Source: Planctomycetia bacterium (GTDB lineage: Bacteria > Planctomycetota > Phycisphaerae > Phycisphaerales > SM1A02). From it: a stretch of 59,994 nt of DNA. This document shows, piece after piece, positions 18,726 through 27,872 of the stretch (its first letter is position 1; each line of letters opens with the position of its first letter). Below the pieces are notes generated by a model, which worked only from the letters and a program-made list of their open reading frames with translations, ran no database searches and was not told the DNA's origin. Position numbers and translations under genes: made by a program. Location: positions 1-59,994 of the forward strand of contig SXUJ01000159.1 of the NCBI GenBank assembly GCA_005790565.1. Reading direction: 5' to 3'.

Positions 18726-19282
18726 GGTGTGAGTGGTTTGGCGGGAGGCGCATTCTCCGCGGGTTTTCTCGCGCCATCCACGCTGAGGCTGTCGACGCAG
18801 GTCTTTAGCGCAGTCGCGTGTTCCTTCCAACCAAGCGCTGACGCGCTCGCCGTCGCGAGAACAATGTTCCCTCGGCGCGTTCGCGCCTTGGCGTAGTAGT
18901 GCACCATGCCGTCGCCTGCATCGCCTTCGTACTCCATGACCAGCGCCTTCGCGTCGTCAGTGCCACCTTCCGTGTTGGTCGTGAAGCCTTCGCCAAGAAC
19001 AGTCCAACCCGCATCCTTCAGTCGGCGAAGCGAGTTCGCTCTGTACTCCTCCATCGACTCCGTCAGTGGTTGAATCACCACGCTGACATTGGGCGTGAAT
19101 CCATCTTCCGCCGCGGGGAGGCTCATCGAGAGGGGCATGTAGTCGGTTGCGCTCAGGCCGGCGGTGAGCGGGGCGATGGAGAATCCCATCGATACGAACT
19201 TCAACGATGGCGGGGCAGACGCGATGGAGGCAGCGATCGAAACAAGTGCAACGGCAGTGATGGCGATGGTTGATGTCCGCAT
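18722..19282 (-). CDS. Small exported protein of unknown family
   Basis: A 186-residue protein with signal peptide 'STIAITAVALVSIAASIASA'. The body ('GFTPNVSVVIQPLTESMEEYRANSLRRLKDAGWTVL', 'HYYAKARTRRGNIVLATASA') recalls PsbP/DcrB-like domains of small exported proteins; this is a weak impression. ATG 19282 precedes the signal peptide. The track start at 19429 lies within tRNA-Gly and is an artefact. The gene is coupled by a GTGA overlap to the aldose epimerase gene, although the two products appear to act in different compartments. Confidence 0.65.
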   Translation of the reverse strand: MRTSTIAITAVALVSIAASIASAPPSLKFVSMGFSIAPLTAGLSATDYMPLSMSLPAAEDGFTPNVSVVIQPLTESMEEYRANSLRRLKDAGWTVLGEGFTTNTEGGTDDAKALVMEYEGDAGDGMVHYYAKARTRRGNIVLATASASALGWKEHATALKTCVDSLSVDGARKPAENAPPAKPLTP

Positions 19283-19348
19283 GGCGCGAAATCTCTTGGA
19301 AAAGGAACTCTCCGTCGCGAGGATGCTATCCGCCCCGTCGATACCTCC

Positions 19349-19392
19349 AAAAACAAGACCGCAGCGGAAGGGGTTGAACCTCCTGCTGCGGT
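19349..19392 (-). terminator. Terminator after tRNA-Gly
   Basis: Read leftward, an 8-bp stem (ACCGCAGC/GCTGCGGT) encloses a second GGAGG/CCTTCC pairing and is followed by CTTGTTTTT. It begins 9 bases past the 3' end of the tRNA. Confidence 0.75.
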
Positions 19393-19400
19393 GCTTCGAA

Positions 19401-19471
19401 GCGGGCGAAGGGATTCGAACCCTCGACATTCACCTTGGCAAGGTGACACTCTACCACTGAGCTACGCCCGC
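19401..19471 (-). tRNA. tRNA-Gly (anticodon GCC)
   Basis: A 71-base cloverleaf read leftward: acceptor GCGGGCG pairs with CGCCCGC, D-arm GCTCAGTGGTAGAGT, anticodon loop TTGCCAA with anticodon GCC, T-arm GAGGGTTCGAATCCCTT. No encoded CCA is seen. It has its own promoter-like sequence and terminator. Confidence 0.95.
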
Positions 19472-19504
19472 AACTCAGGCAGTGCGTCGCACTGCGGGTC
19501 GGGA

Positions 19505-19532
19505 AGAATAGCAGGTTCGACAATTTCGGCAA
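19505..19532 (-). promoter_or_regulatory. Sigma70-like promoter for tRNA-Gly
   Basis: Read leftward: TTGCCG, 16-base spacer, TATTCT. Expected initiation near 19498 would leave a leader of about 27 bases before the tRNA. The same TTGCCG -35 hexamer occurs before tRNA-Leu. Confidence 0.4.
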
Positions 19533-19590
19533 GCGGCTTTAGAAACAGTTCGGAAGAGGGATTTCCGGAGGCGATGGTTATCTCGCGTCG

Positions 19591-20988
19591 TTATGCAAAA
19601 ATCTCCGAGACAACCCTTCCATGGACATCGGTGAGTCGGTGATCGCGCCCAGCGTGTCGATAGGTAAGGCGTTCATGGTCGATACCCATGAGCGCCAAGA
19701 TCGTGGCGTGGAGATCGTGCACATCGCACTTGTCGACCGCGGCGTAGTACCCGTAGTCATCGGTTTCGCCGTAGGAGAATCCGCGCTTCACACCCCCGCC
19801 CGCCATGAACATCGTGAAGCCGTGAGGATTGTGGTCGCGCCCATCACCCCCTTGTGCGGTTGGCGTTCGACCAAACTCGCCGCCCCACAGCACGAGGGTG
19901 TCCTCAAGCATTCCGTGGCATCTCAAGTCCTCGATCAATCCTGCGATGGGGCGATCGACTTCAGCGGCATTGGTCGCATGACCGTTGCGAAGGTCTCCGT
20001 GTTGATCCCACTTGTAACTGTGCGTGCACTGGATGAACCGAACGCCCGCCTGCGCGAATCGGCGCGCGAGCAGGCACTGCCGACCGAAGTTTTCTGTCTT
20101 TGGATCATCCATGCCGTACAACTTCTTGGTCGCATCACTTTCGCCGACGAGATCCATGACCGGTGGCGCGGCCGCCTGCATGCGATACGCAAGTTCGAAA
20201 CTCTCGATGCGACCTTCGAGCGCGCTGTCGCTGCCTGATCGCGCGAGGTGCTCCGCGTTGAGTGCCTGGAGGAAGTCGAGTTCTTTGCGCTGAATATCTG
20301 GTGGAAGCCCCGCAAGCATGTGCTCGAATTGCGCGTTGGACGCGGGCACGCCCGCGTGACCGATCGGCGTGCCATGCGTGCGCGCCGGAAGAAAGGAACT
20401 GGAGAAGTTGTTCACGCCGCCATGCCCGAGCGTAGGGCAAATCGTGATGAAGGCGGGGAGATTCGCGTTCTCCGTGCCGAGCCCATAGGAGATCCATGCC
20501 CCCATGGATGGTCGGATGAAGGTGTCACTGCCCGTGTGGATTTTCAAGAGGGCGCCGCCGTGCGCAGGATTGGAGCCATGCAAGCTCTTGATGAAGCAAA
20601 GATCGTCGACGAGCTTGGCGACATTGGGAAAGAGATCGCTGACCCATGCCCCGGATTGTCCGTACTGGCGAAACTTCCAAGGACTCGCGAGAAGGTTTTC
20701 GGTTTGCGCAAACTGCACGCGGGGCTTCGCGAAAGGCAGGGGCTTGCCGTGATCGCGTTGCAAGAGCGGCTTGTAGTCAAACGTATCGACTTGCGAAGGC
20801 CCCCCGTGCATGAAGAGAAAGATGACGCGCTTCGCTCGCGGCACGAAGTGCGGACTGGCAAGGATGCCGTCGCCCGCCGACGCTTCCTGCGCGAGCAACC
20901 CAACGAGTGCGAGCGATCCGAACCCAGCGCAGAGACTCGTCAACGCATCGCGTCGCGAGATCGGATTGTGTCGGTGATCGCAGAGCAT
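19591..20988 (-). CDS. DUF1501 family protein with Tat-like signal
   Basis: A 465-residue protein typical of planctomycetes. The N-terminus 'ISRRDALTSLCAGFGSLALVGLLAQEASA' is a twin-arginine type signal, so export in folded form is likely. The body shows DUF1501 landmarks: 'RVIFLFMHGGPSQVDTFDYKP', 'PAHGGALLKIHTGSD', 'GGEFGRTP' and 'DHNPHGFTMFMAGGGVKRG'. The fold is related to sulfatases/alkaline phosphatases. It starts 19 bases after the DUF1549/DUF1553 gene, the usual partner, so the two are one transcription unit. In this phylum such pairs are abundant; their function is unproven, with complex polysaccharide use often suggested. Confidence 0.9.
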   Translation of the reverse strand: MLCDHRHNPISRRDALTSLCAGFGSLALVGLLAQEASAGDGILASPHFVPRAKRVIFLFMHGGPSQVDTFDYKPLLQRDHGKPLPFAKPRVQFAQTENLLASPWKFRQYGQSGAWVSDLFPNVAKLVDDLCFIKSLHGSNPAHGGALLKIHTGSDTFIRPSMGAWISYGLGTENANLPAFITICPTLGHGGVNNFSSSFLPARTHGTPIGHAGVPASNAQFEHMLAGLPPDIQRKELDFLQALNAEHLARSGSDSALEGRIESFELAYRMQAAAPPVMDLVGESDATKKLYGMDDPKTENFGRQCLLARRFAQAGVRFIQCTHSYKWDQHGDLRNGHATNAAEVDRPIAGLIEDLRCHGMLEDTLVLWGGEFGRTPTAQGGDGRDHNPHGFTMFMAGGGVKRGFSYGETDDYGYYAAVDKCDVHDLHATILALMGIDHERLTYRHAGRDHRLTDVHGRVVSEIFA

Positions 20989-21007
20989 GGTGAGCGGCGA
21001 GACACGC

Positions 21008-23245
21008 CTATTCCATCGTGACGAACTCGTTGGTCGAAAGCAGGGTATGGCAGAGACGTGTCAGCGCCGCATCAGGCGCGAGTCCTGCATGCGCGAGAGC
21101 GGCGAGAAACACATCGGACCTCGTCCGCTCCTCCGTTGTTGGTTCCCGCGCGAGCGTGATGCGAAAGGCCTGTTGGATTTGCGCGTGGGTCGGCGCGCCC
21201 CCTTCGAGGGCCAGTGACGCGATGCGCTTCGCCGCGTCTTCCACAAATGGTGCGTTCATGAAGAACAACGCCTGCGGCGCGACCGTTGTTCGGGAGCGAC
21301 ACTCAATCGGCGTACTCGCGTCGGGATAATCAAACGCCGTAAAAAGTCCGAACATCGCGTTGCGAATGACCGGCAGATAGACCGTTCGCCGAGGCGCGTC
21401 ATAGTTCGCAGCATTTCCCGATTGGTCGTTCGTGACATAGTCATGATCCGACGAGCTCAAGAGCGTGCCGCCCATTGTCGTGTCGAGGGCTCCCGATACC
21501 CACAGCACCGAGTCGCGGAGGACTTCTGCCTCAACCCGTCGACGAGAAAAACGAGAGAGCAGTCGATTGTCGGGGTCCGTGACGGGGAGTCCTTGCTCCG
21601 ACGCGCTTGCCTGCCGATAGGTTGCGCTCGTCATGAGGAGTCGATGCATCGCCTTCATGCTCCAGCCACCCTGCATAAAACGCAGCGCAAGAAAATCGAG
21701 AAGTTCAGGATGCGAGGGCTTCCCGCCAAGAATTCCAAAGTTGCTCGGCGTATCGACGATGCCGACGCCGAAGTGCCACCCCCAAAGCCGGTTCGCAATG
21801 ACACGCGCGGTCAGTGGATTCTCCTCGTGCGCGATCCAGTGCGCGAGTTCCAGGCGACCGCTCGCATCGCTCGGGAAACTCGGTCCGGCAAGCGTACGAT
21901 CGAAAATCGCGGGAACGCCTCTCGGAATGGTCGGACCCTTGGGAGTCGTGTGATCGCCGCGGTCGTGAAGCGGCGTTTCATCGACCTTGGACTCCTTCAC
22001 CACAAGCCCGTGCGGAAGAGGGGCAGGCTTCGCTCGCTCGTGCTCGTCGCGACTCGCGCGAGCAGCCAAGAAACTGTCGCGCTCTGGGAGCGCGTTGTTC
22101 GCCCCGCGCTCGGCCGAAAGCGCGAGCGACAGCCACGGGTTTCCGTCGCGGCGATCGATTGCGTAGAGGAGGCGTTGCGCGTGCGCGTCGTGCTCGCGAC
22201 GCCGTAAGTTTGCGTGTGCTTCGTTCCGCGCCTTGTCCAACAGTTGCGCGCGGTCATGCCAATCCTTCGAGCGCTGCACTTCGACCGCCGTCGCGAGCGG
22301 GCGTTGGGCGACCCGACCAACCGTCGCGATGCTATCGAAGGTCGAAACACTACGGAAGACGCCTGACAATGCAAAGTAGTCGGACTGCGAAATCGGATCG
22401 AACTTGTGATCGTGGCAACGCGCGCAGGAGATGGTCTGGGCAAGGAATGCCTTCGAAACCACATCGATCTGTTCATCAACCACATCGACGCGCTCCTGTT
22501 CCTGGTCGGGCTCCGCGAGCATCTTGGGGCCGAGCGCGAGGAAGGAGAGCGCTGCGAGCCGGCCACGCGTCCGCGCGTCATCGTCCTTTGACGGCTGCGC
22601 TTGCTCCGGGATGAGGTCTCCGGCGAGTTGCTCGACGATGAACTCGTCGAAGGGCATGTCGCGATTGACTGCGTCGATCACATAGTCGCGGTAGTGATGC
22701 GCATTGGCATAGGCGATGTTTTCGTCAACGCCATTGGAGTCCGCGTAGCGAGCGACATCGAGCCAGTGGCGGCCCCATCGTTCGCCATACTTCGGTGATG
22801 CGAGCAGGGCGTCGATGCGTTGTTCATAGGCATTCTCCGCGCGATCGCGCTCGAATGCCTCCACTTCCTCAACGGTGGGAGGGATGCCGAGGATGTCGAG
22901 ATACGCGCGCCGCAAGAGCAGTCGCCGAGGAGCCTCGACTGCTGGTTCCAGGCGTTCGAGTTCAAGGCGCGCGAGAATGAAGTTATCGATTTCGTTGCGG
23001 ATCCACGCGGAGTTCGCGACGCGCGGACGCGCTCGAGGAGCGATGGGTTGGTAGGACCAGTGCCGTGCGTGCTCTGCGGTCGATACCGGAAGGGGGCGCG
23101 TGATCCCATTTGACCGTTCGACAACCTTTGTGGCGCGCGTTCCTGCCGCAGGAGTTGCGCTCGTCATGGGCGCGGCGACGAGAAGCGAGATCGCCACGAC
23201 GCAACCGAAAACGACGCGCATGGGCAATCGCGCGGTTTGGTGCAT
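21008..23245 (-). CDS. DUF1549/DUF1553 (PSCyt2/PSD1) exported protein
   Basis: About 745 residues from ATG 23245 (ATG 23221 is an alternative). Signal 'VVFGCVVAISLLVAAPMTSA'. The DUF1549 half contains 'WIRNEIDNFILARLE', 'RRAYLDILGIPPT', 'KYGERWGRHWLDVARYADSNG' and one heme-like site 'ISCARCHDHKFDPIS' (CxxCH). The DUF1553 half contains 'RLELAHWIAHEENPLTARVIANRLWGWHFG', 'DTPSNFGILGGKPSHPELLDFLA' and 'ECRSRTTVAPQALFFMNAPFV'. The order and partner (DUF1501 immediately downstream) are standard for planctomycetes. A PSCyt1 domain before DUF1549, seen in many relatives, is absent here. The track start at 23452 overlaps the small membrane protein gene and was rejected. Confidence 0.9.
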   Translation of the reverse strand: MHQTARLPMRVVFGCVVAISLLVAAPMTSATPAAGTRATKVVERSNGITRPLPVSTAEHARHWSYQPIAPRARPRVANSAWIRNEIDNFILARLELERLEPAVEAPRRLLLRRAYLDILGIPPTVEEVEAFERDRAENAYEQRIDALLASPKYGERWGRHWLDVARYADSNGVDENIAYANAHHYRDYVIDAVNRDMPFDEFIVEQLAGDLIPEQAQPSKDDDARTRGRLAALSFLALGPKMLAEPDQEQERVDVVDEQIDVVSKAFLAQTISCARCHDHKFDPISQSDYFALSGVFRSVSTFDSIATVGRVAQRPLATAVEVQRSKDWHDRAQLLDKARNEAHANLRRREHDAHAQRLLYAIDRRDGNPWLSLALSAERGANNALPERDSFLAARASRDEHERAKPAPLPHGLVVKESKVDETPLHDRGDHTTPKGPTIPRGVPAIFDRTLAGPSFPSDASGRLELAHWIAHEENPLTARVIANRLWGWHFGVGIVDTPSNFGILGGKPSHPELLDFLALRFMQGGWSMKAMHRLLMTSATYRQASASEQGLPVTDPDNRLLSRFSRRRVEAEVLRDSVLWVSGALDTTMGGTLLSSSDHDYVTNDQSGNAANYDAPRRTVYLPVIRNAMFGLFTAFDYPDASTPIECRSRTTVAPQALFFMNAPFVEDAAKRIASLALEGGAPTHAQIQQAFRITLAREPTTEERTRSDVFLAALAHAGLAPDAALTRLCHTLLSTNEFVTME

Positions 23246-23319
23246 GTGCGGTGGTGCAGTCAACACATGCGAAGTATCCACAGATTCGCCCGGTGGGCAA
23301 GGCGAGCACGCCGTGGCGG

Positions 23320-23640
23320 CTACCAATTGCGGATGACGGCAGCGCCAGCGAATGTGCCTCCGACGATCTTCGCAACCAGAAACGCGTTGGGGTCGAGGGT
23401 CAGCGGATAGATGGGATTGAGCGTGACGGCGAGTGCAGCGCAACCACCGCACCAGATTGCGAGTCCGTCCTTTCCAAAGACGTTCGCGGAGATGGCGAAG
23501 GTCACCAGCGAGATCCAGCGCGCCACATCGTTCCCGACCTTTTCAATGGGAATCACCTCAAACGCATGCAGAAAGAGAAACGCACTCAAGAGTGCGAGTG
23601 CGATGAGGATGCCTTTGCCTGAGTCAACATGCTTTGCCAT
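23320..23640 (-). CDS. Small integral membrane protein, unknown function
   Basis: A 106-residue protein with three to four hydrophobic segments ('ILIALALLSAFLFLHAF', 'WISLVTFAISANVF', 'LAIWCGGCAALAVTLNPIYPL', 'AFLVAKIVGGTFAGAAVI'). It resembles the small DUF6804-type membrane proteins in its 'NPIYPLTLD' segment; this is a weak match. It lies between the terminator of the Tricorn-like gene and the DUF1553 gene, 74 bases upstream of the latter's start. Confidence 0.6.
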   Translation of the reverse strand: MAKHVDSGKGILIALALLSAFLFLHAFEVIPIEKVGNDVARWISLVTFAISANVFGKDGLAIWCGGCAALAVTLNPIYPLTLDPNAFLVAKIVGGTFAGAAVIRNW

Positions 23641-23672
23641 TGCAGGACTATCGGCGATTCGGCCGCACTATG

Positions 23673-23708
23673 AAAAACCGCGCGCCACTCGAGGAATGGC
23701 GCGCGGTT
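23673..23708 (-). terminator. Terminator after the Tricorn-like protease gene
   Basis: Read leftward: a 12-bp perfect stem (AACCGCGCGCCA/TGGCGCGCGGTT) with a 9-base loop, running straight into TTTTT. It begins 24 bases past the stop codon and separates the protease gene from the small membrane protein gene. Confidence 0.85.
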
Positions 23709-23731
23709 GGAAACCTGAACCGGCGCGAAAC

Positions 23732-26700
23732 TCAGCGATCTGTCGTCGGAATGCCCATGCCTCGGCGATCGGGGTAGGCGGGTTTGGGCGTTGGTGTGTA
23801 GGGGCGCTCGCCGAGTTGTTGGAGAAGGACTTCAACCGCCTTGGCAAGTTGCGGATCCTTTCCGTCCGTCATGAGCGCAGGGTCGTCGAGCACTTCGATG
23901 TCGGGATCGACCCCGTGGCCCTCGACGCCCCATGTGCCATCCGTTTCATAGAAGCCAAAGGTCGGAACGCTGATGGTGCCCCCATCGAGGAGCCCTGGAT
24001 TTCCAGAGATTCCAACGAGTCCACCCCAGGTTCGAGTGCCAATCACTGGCCCGAGTTTGTTCGCCTTGAAGAGCCACGGGAACATGTCGCCGCCCGAGCC
24101 CGCGAGGCCGTTGATGAGCATCGCCATCGGACCTCGGTGTCCGTCTGGTGGCCACGCATAATCACGCGCATCACGCCGAGCCCAGAAGTTTGTCACTGGT
24201 CGATTGAGCAGTTCGATGAAGCGCGTTGGAATCTGCCCGCCGCCGTTCCAACGATCATCGATCAAGAGTGCCGGCTTCGTGCGTTGACCAAAGAACTGGC
24301 GGACGAGTTCGGTTTGCCCATCCGTTCCCGTGTTTGGGACATAGATGTAACCCACCTTGCCGTCGGAAAGGGACTCGACCATTTGTCGCTTGGATTCAAC
24401 CCAATCGCGATAGTGGAGATTTTCTTCACTCGCTATCGTCGCCACCACGATGTCCTTCGCGTCGGCATCGAGTACTGGTTTTTTGGAAACTGTCAGGACC
24501 ACGGATTTTCCCGCAAGTCCGACAAACGGCGCCCAAGGATCGACCATGGGGTCGATCGCCACTCCATTCACCGCGAGTAGGTAGTCGCCCTCGCTTACGC
24601 CGAGCCCCTGCTCTTGCAGCGGGGAGCGTGCGTCGGAATCGAATGCGCCGCCGTGGAAGAACTTCGCAAGTTTCCATGCTGCCGCCGTGGAGCCATCTTC
24701 GTTGGTTGCGCGCGCGAACGCCACGCCAAGAAGTCCGACTGCTCGATTGTCCACCTCTTCGACATCACCGGTGCCTTGGAGGTACGCGTGCCCGACATTG
24801 AGTTCCGAAATCATCTCCGCGATGAGGAAATTGAGGTCTTCGCGCGTGACGACGGAGGGGAGCATCGCTTCATACTTTGCACGAATCGCGAGCCAATCCA
24901 CTTTGTGCATTCCAGGGTCGTAGAAATAGTCTCGCATGATGCGCCATGCATCGGTGAGGATCTCTTTCCACTCATGCGCGGGAGCGACAACCGAAAGCAT
25001 CGGGGTGCTCACGATTGGCTTGGGTGTTGCGCCTGCGCCTGCAGTCGCGATGGATGCGCCTCCTCGGCCGCCGAGCAGTAACTTCTTGCCGTCCGCGCTG
25101 ATGTCGAAACGGAGGCCGGTCGCGCCGGTCTTCTCGGCCAGGGTTTTCTCGGAGAGATCAAGAATGCGCACGGAGCCATCGCGGCCGTAGAGCAGTTCGT
25201 TCTTGTCATTGAAGCCGAGCGAACCGAATGCGCCCGCAGGGACTGGGAGTTGCACAGCGCGCGCCTCGAACCCATCGAGGTCGATGAGGACTTCCTTCCT
25301 GCTTTCCTTCTTCGCGCCGTTACCAGATCCATCAGCGGCGCCCTTGTTTGCTGCCACGCGCGTGGCGGTGAACGGGGAAGCGATGCGCGCGCCTTGCTCG
25401 TCGGTCGTGAACATGTTTCCGCTCATGCTGTCGCCAGTGATGGTGCCTTCGATCTCAAAGGTCTGTGCATTGAGTGAGCCAGTGAGGCGCAGTGTGTTGG
25501 TTGCTGCTTCGAAGGACCCCTTGACCGCCGCAGTTCCATGCGCCGAGACAGTCGTGCCCTCGGCCGTGCCGTCGGCAGTGATGGAGAGTGTCATGGTGAA
25601 GTCGACAGAGACTTCGCCGACCTTGCACGAGCCTTTCCAATCACCAGCAGCGGGTGAAACTGGTGACGCGTCTTGGGTGCGAACTTCAACTTCGTCTGAC
25701 GCGGCTGTGTCGAACGAATCGAATGCGACGCTCAACTCGCCTCGTCGACGGCGACCGCCCTGTGGTGCGCCGCCTTGTCGAGCGCCATCTGCGGGCGAGG
25801 GGGGTGTCGCTCCCGCGCTCGCTGGTTTCGCGTCATCCTTCTGTCCCTCTTCGTCGCTCGTTGGGAGCCACGGGAGTTTGAAATCCCTTTTGAGCGGTAC
25901 CGCAAGGAGTACCGTCGAGTTGTCGTAGATCCACGTCGTGTCAAACTCCCCGTACTTTGGCGCAAAGTTGCGACTGCTCTTGAACGCGAGCCAATCTCCC
26001 TTGCGATCAAAGGTGGGTTCGCTGTCGCTGAAAAATCCACTCGTCACTTGGGTGAGCGCCTTGGCCGCGTCGGTTTCCTTGGTGTCGTAGAGATAGATCG
26101 CCTCAAGCTCCGTTTGGTCGCAGGATCGACTCCACGCGATCCAACGAGAGTCGTGCGAAATCGAGATGTCAACAGGGCGGGGGCCTTCTGGATTGCGATC
26201 GAGGTGCGTTGTTACACCGTCCGCAAGTCTTACGAGATCGATGTTGCCAGACTTGTCCTGCAAGACGACCGACTTCGAATCCGGAGTCCACGCGATCGCG
26301 GTGCGGAACGCATTTCCATCCCTCGTGATTTGCACGGCCGGGGCGGGACTGGCGCTGATTTTTCCATCCGCGCTCTTCTGATCCGCCGACATTGTGTACA
26401 GCTCATACTCGCCGGTCGCATCGGAGAAGTAGGCGATGGTCTTGCCGTCTGGGCTCCACGAAGCGCTCCGTTCGAAGACGCTATCGGTGCGCGTGAGATT
26501 GCGCGGCGTGCCGAGTTCTGCAGGAGCCGACCAGATGTCGCCCCGCGCGACCAACGCCACGCGCTTGCCGCTGGGTGAAATCGAACTTCCCTGAATCTCC
26601 GTCGCAGCGTTGACGGTCGTCGCGCGCATCGCATCGCGATCTCCGGGCACCGAGATTTCGACGGGTACGCTCTGCTTGGTTGCGAGATCGAGGCGATAGA

Positions 26701-27607
26701 TGTGGTCGCCCCACTGAAAGACCATCTCGCCCGCGCCATCGGTGTCAGGGCCAATGGCACTCCACTTCACATCGGTACCCTTGAAGTGCGTGATTTGCTC
26801 GGTCTTTCCGCCGTCGATGTCATACGAGAAGACATTCAAGACATTCGTGTCTTCTGCGTTTCGATCGGAGAGAAAATAGACTTTGCGCCCGTGCCACATG
26901 GGCAGCGTGTCGGTGCCTTCCCAGTCCGTGATGCGCTTGGATTCATTCGTCTTGATGTTGTAGATCCACACATCCGTGGCCATGCCGCCTCGGTAGCGCT
27001 TCCAAGTGCGAGTATCCGTGGAGTGGGGGGTGTAGGCGAGCCACTCGCCGGTGCGATCAAGCGAACCATTTGCTCCGTAGGGCACAGGAAGTTGCGTCGG
27101 GAGTCCGCCCGCGGCTGGGACGGTGTAGAGCTTCTGCGCTCGTGCGAGTCCCTCGAGCGCGCTTGACGCGAGGATGAGGCCGGAGCCATCGGGCGTCCAA
27201 TCGCACAGCGACTCCGCGCTCGGATGGTGGGTCACTCGTTGGGGAATGCCGCCAGAAATGGGAAGTGTGTAAATGTCGGCTGCGGAGTCGTAGTTTCCTC
27301 GGAATGCAATGCTCTTGCCATCCGGCGAGAAGCGGGGCGAACCTTCAAAACCGGAAGGGTTCGCGATCGGGCGCGCAACGCCGCCCGCTTTTGGGACGAG
27401 CCACAAGTCGTTGCCGTACACAAAGACGATGGAGTCCTTCGAGATGTCCGGATAGCGACAGAGACCCGAACTCCCCTGCGCCAAACTCGTACTGCTGGCT
27501 GCGCAGCCGAGCAGCACTGCGCAAACCCATCCGACTTGTCGGTTGATGCGAAAAAAGAAGCGACGGCGATTCGGAGTCGAGTTCGACTCAGCGAGAGTTG
27601 CATCCAT
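23732..27607 (-). CDS. Tricorn-like protease (S41) with an inserted beta domain
   Basis: About 1291 residues from ATG 27607. Signal 'VGWVCAVLLGCAASSTSLAQ', then a long WD40-like/Tricorn propeller region ('GFEGSPRFSPDGKSIAFRGNYDSAADIYTLPISGG'), then the core domain 'DAWRIMRDYFYDPGMHKVDW', a PDZ-like part ('GVSEGDYLLAVNGVAIDP') and the S41 catalytic part. Likely catalytic residues: His in 'LNVGHAYL', Ser in 'GLAGSGGDMFPW', Glu in 'WGVEGHGVDPD'. A segment of about 80 residues ('DWKGSCKVGEVSVDFTMTLSITADGTAEG...GDSMSGNMF') with Gly/Arg- and Ala-rich flanks interrupts the propeller region. The track start at 27820 lies in tRNA-Ser and is an artefact. Export suggests peptide breakdown in the periplasm. 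Confidence 0.85.
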   Translation of the reverse strand: MDATLAESNSTPNRRRFFFRINRQVGWVCAVLLGCAASSTSLAQGSSGLCRYPDISKDSIVFVYGNDLWLVPKAGGVARPIANPSGFEGSPRFSPDGKSIAFRGNYDSAADIYTLPISGGIPQRVTHHPSAESLCDWTPDGSGLILASSALEGLARAQKLYTVPAAGGLPTQLPVPYGANGSLDRTGEWLAYTPHSTDTRTWKRYRGGMATDVWIYNIKTNESKRITDWEGTDTLPMWHGRKVYFLSDRNAEDTNVLNVFSYDIDGGKTEQITHFKGTDVKWSAIGPDTDGAGEMVFQWGDHIYRLDLATKQSVPVEISVPGDRDAMRATTVNAATEIQGSSISPSGKRVALVARGDIWSAPAELGTPRNLTRTDSVFERSASWSPDGKTIAYFSDATGEYELYTMSADQKSADGKISASPAPAVQITRDGNAFRTAIAWTPDSKSVVLQDKSGNIDLVRLADGVTTHLDRNPEGPRPVDISISHDSRWIAWSRSCDQTELEAIYLYDTKETDAAKALTQVTSGFFSDSEPTFDRKGDWLAFKSSRNFAPKYGEFDTTWIYDNSTVLLAVPLKRDFKLPWLPTSDEEGQKDDAKPASAGATPPSPADGARQGGAPQGGRRRRGELSVAFDSFDTAASDEVEVRTQDASPVSPAAGDWKGSCKVGEVSVDFTMTLSITADGTAEGTTVSAHGTAAVKGSFEAATNTLRLTGSLNAQTFEIEGTITGDSMSGNMFTTDEQGARIASPFTATRVAANKGAADGSGNGAKKESRKEVLIDLDGFEARAVQLPVPAGAFGSLGFNDKNELLYGRDGSVRILDLSEKTLAEKTGATGLRFDISADGKKLLLGGRGGASIATAGAGATPKPIVSTPMLSVVAPAHEWKEILTDAWRIMRDYFYDPGMHKVDWLAIRAKYEAMLPSVVTREDLNFLIAEMISELNVGHAYLQGTGDVEEVDNRAVGLLGVAFARATNEDGSTAAAWKLAKFFHGGAFDSDARSPLQEQGLGVSEGDYLLAVNGVAIDPMVDPWAPFVGLAGKSVVLTVSKKPVLDADAKDIVVATIASEENLHYRDWVESKRQMVESLSDGKVGYIYVPNTGTDGQTELVRQFFGQRTKPALLIDDRWNGGGQIPTRFIELLNRPVTNFWARRDARDYAWPPDGHRGPMAMLINGLAGSGGDMFPWLFKANKLGPVIGTRTWGGLVGISGNPGLLDGGTISVPTFGFYETDGTWGVEGHGVDPDIEVLDDPALMTDGKDPQLAKAVEVLLQQLGERPYTPTPKPAYPDRRGMGIPTTDR

Positions 27608-27691
27608 GCCCAAAGCGTACAAGTCAGCGTCGTGTTCCGCATTTCGTCGGGGAAATGCGTTTCGCGATTGCAACGAGAGGAGTGCCGATGG

Positions 27692-27727
27692 AAACGCAAG
27701 AGGGACCGCCAAGTCTGGCGATCCCTC
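27692..27727 (-). terminator. Terminator-like hairpin after tRNA-Ser
   Basis: Read leftward: a 12-bp stem (GAGGGATCGCCA/TGGCGGTCCCTC, one G-T pair) with a GACT loop, followed by the weak T-tract TTGCGTTT. It begins 13 bases past the tRNA 3' end and sits upstream of the Tricorn-like gene. Confidence 0.65.
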
Positions 27728-27740
27728 ATGCATCATCAAC

Positions 27741-27826
27741 GGTGGAGAAGGGATTCGAACCCTTGAAACCCTGACGGGTTTACCAGTTTTCAAGACTGGT
27801 GCGTTCAACCACTCTGCCACCCCACC
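27741..27826 (-). tRNA. tRNA-Ser (anticodon TGA)
   Basis: An 86-base class II tRNA read leftward: acceptor GGTGGGG/CTCCACC (one G-T pair), D-arm with GGCAGAGTGGTTGAACG, anticodon arm CCAGT-CTTGAAA-ACTGG with anticodon TGA, a long variable arm (AAACCCGTCAGGGTTT) and T-arm AAGGGTTCGAATCCCTT. No encoded CCA. A TAGTAT hexamer 13 bases upstream could be its -10 box. Confidence 0.95.
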
Positions 27827-27872
27827 TTGAGGCCTCGAATACTAGCAGAGGCATGAGGATGGGCTCAGGAAG

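Noticed and set aside
19283-19429. ORF extension beginning 'MSRVRIPSP'
   Set aside because: This start lies inside tRNA-Gly read in a coding frame; the real start is ATG 19282.
27608-27820. ORF extension beginning 'MAEWLNAPVLKTG'
   Set aside because: This is tRNA-Ser sequence read as protein; the real start is ATG 27607.
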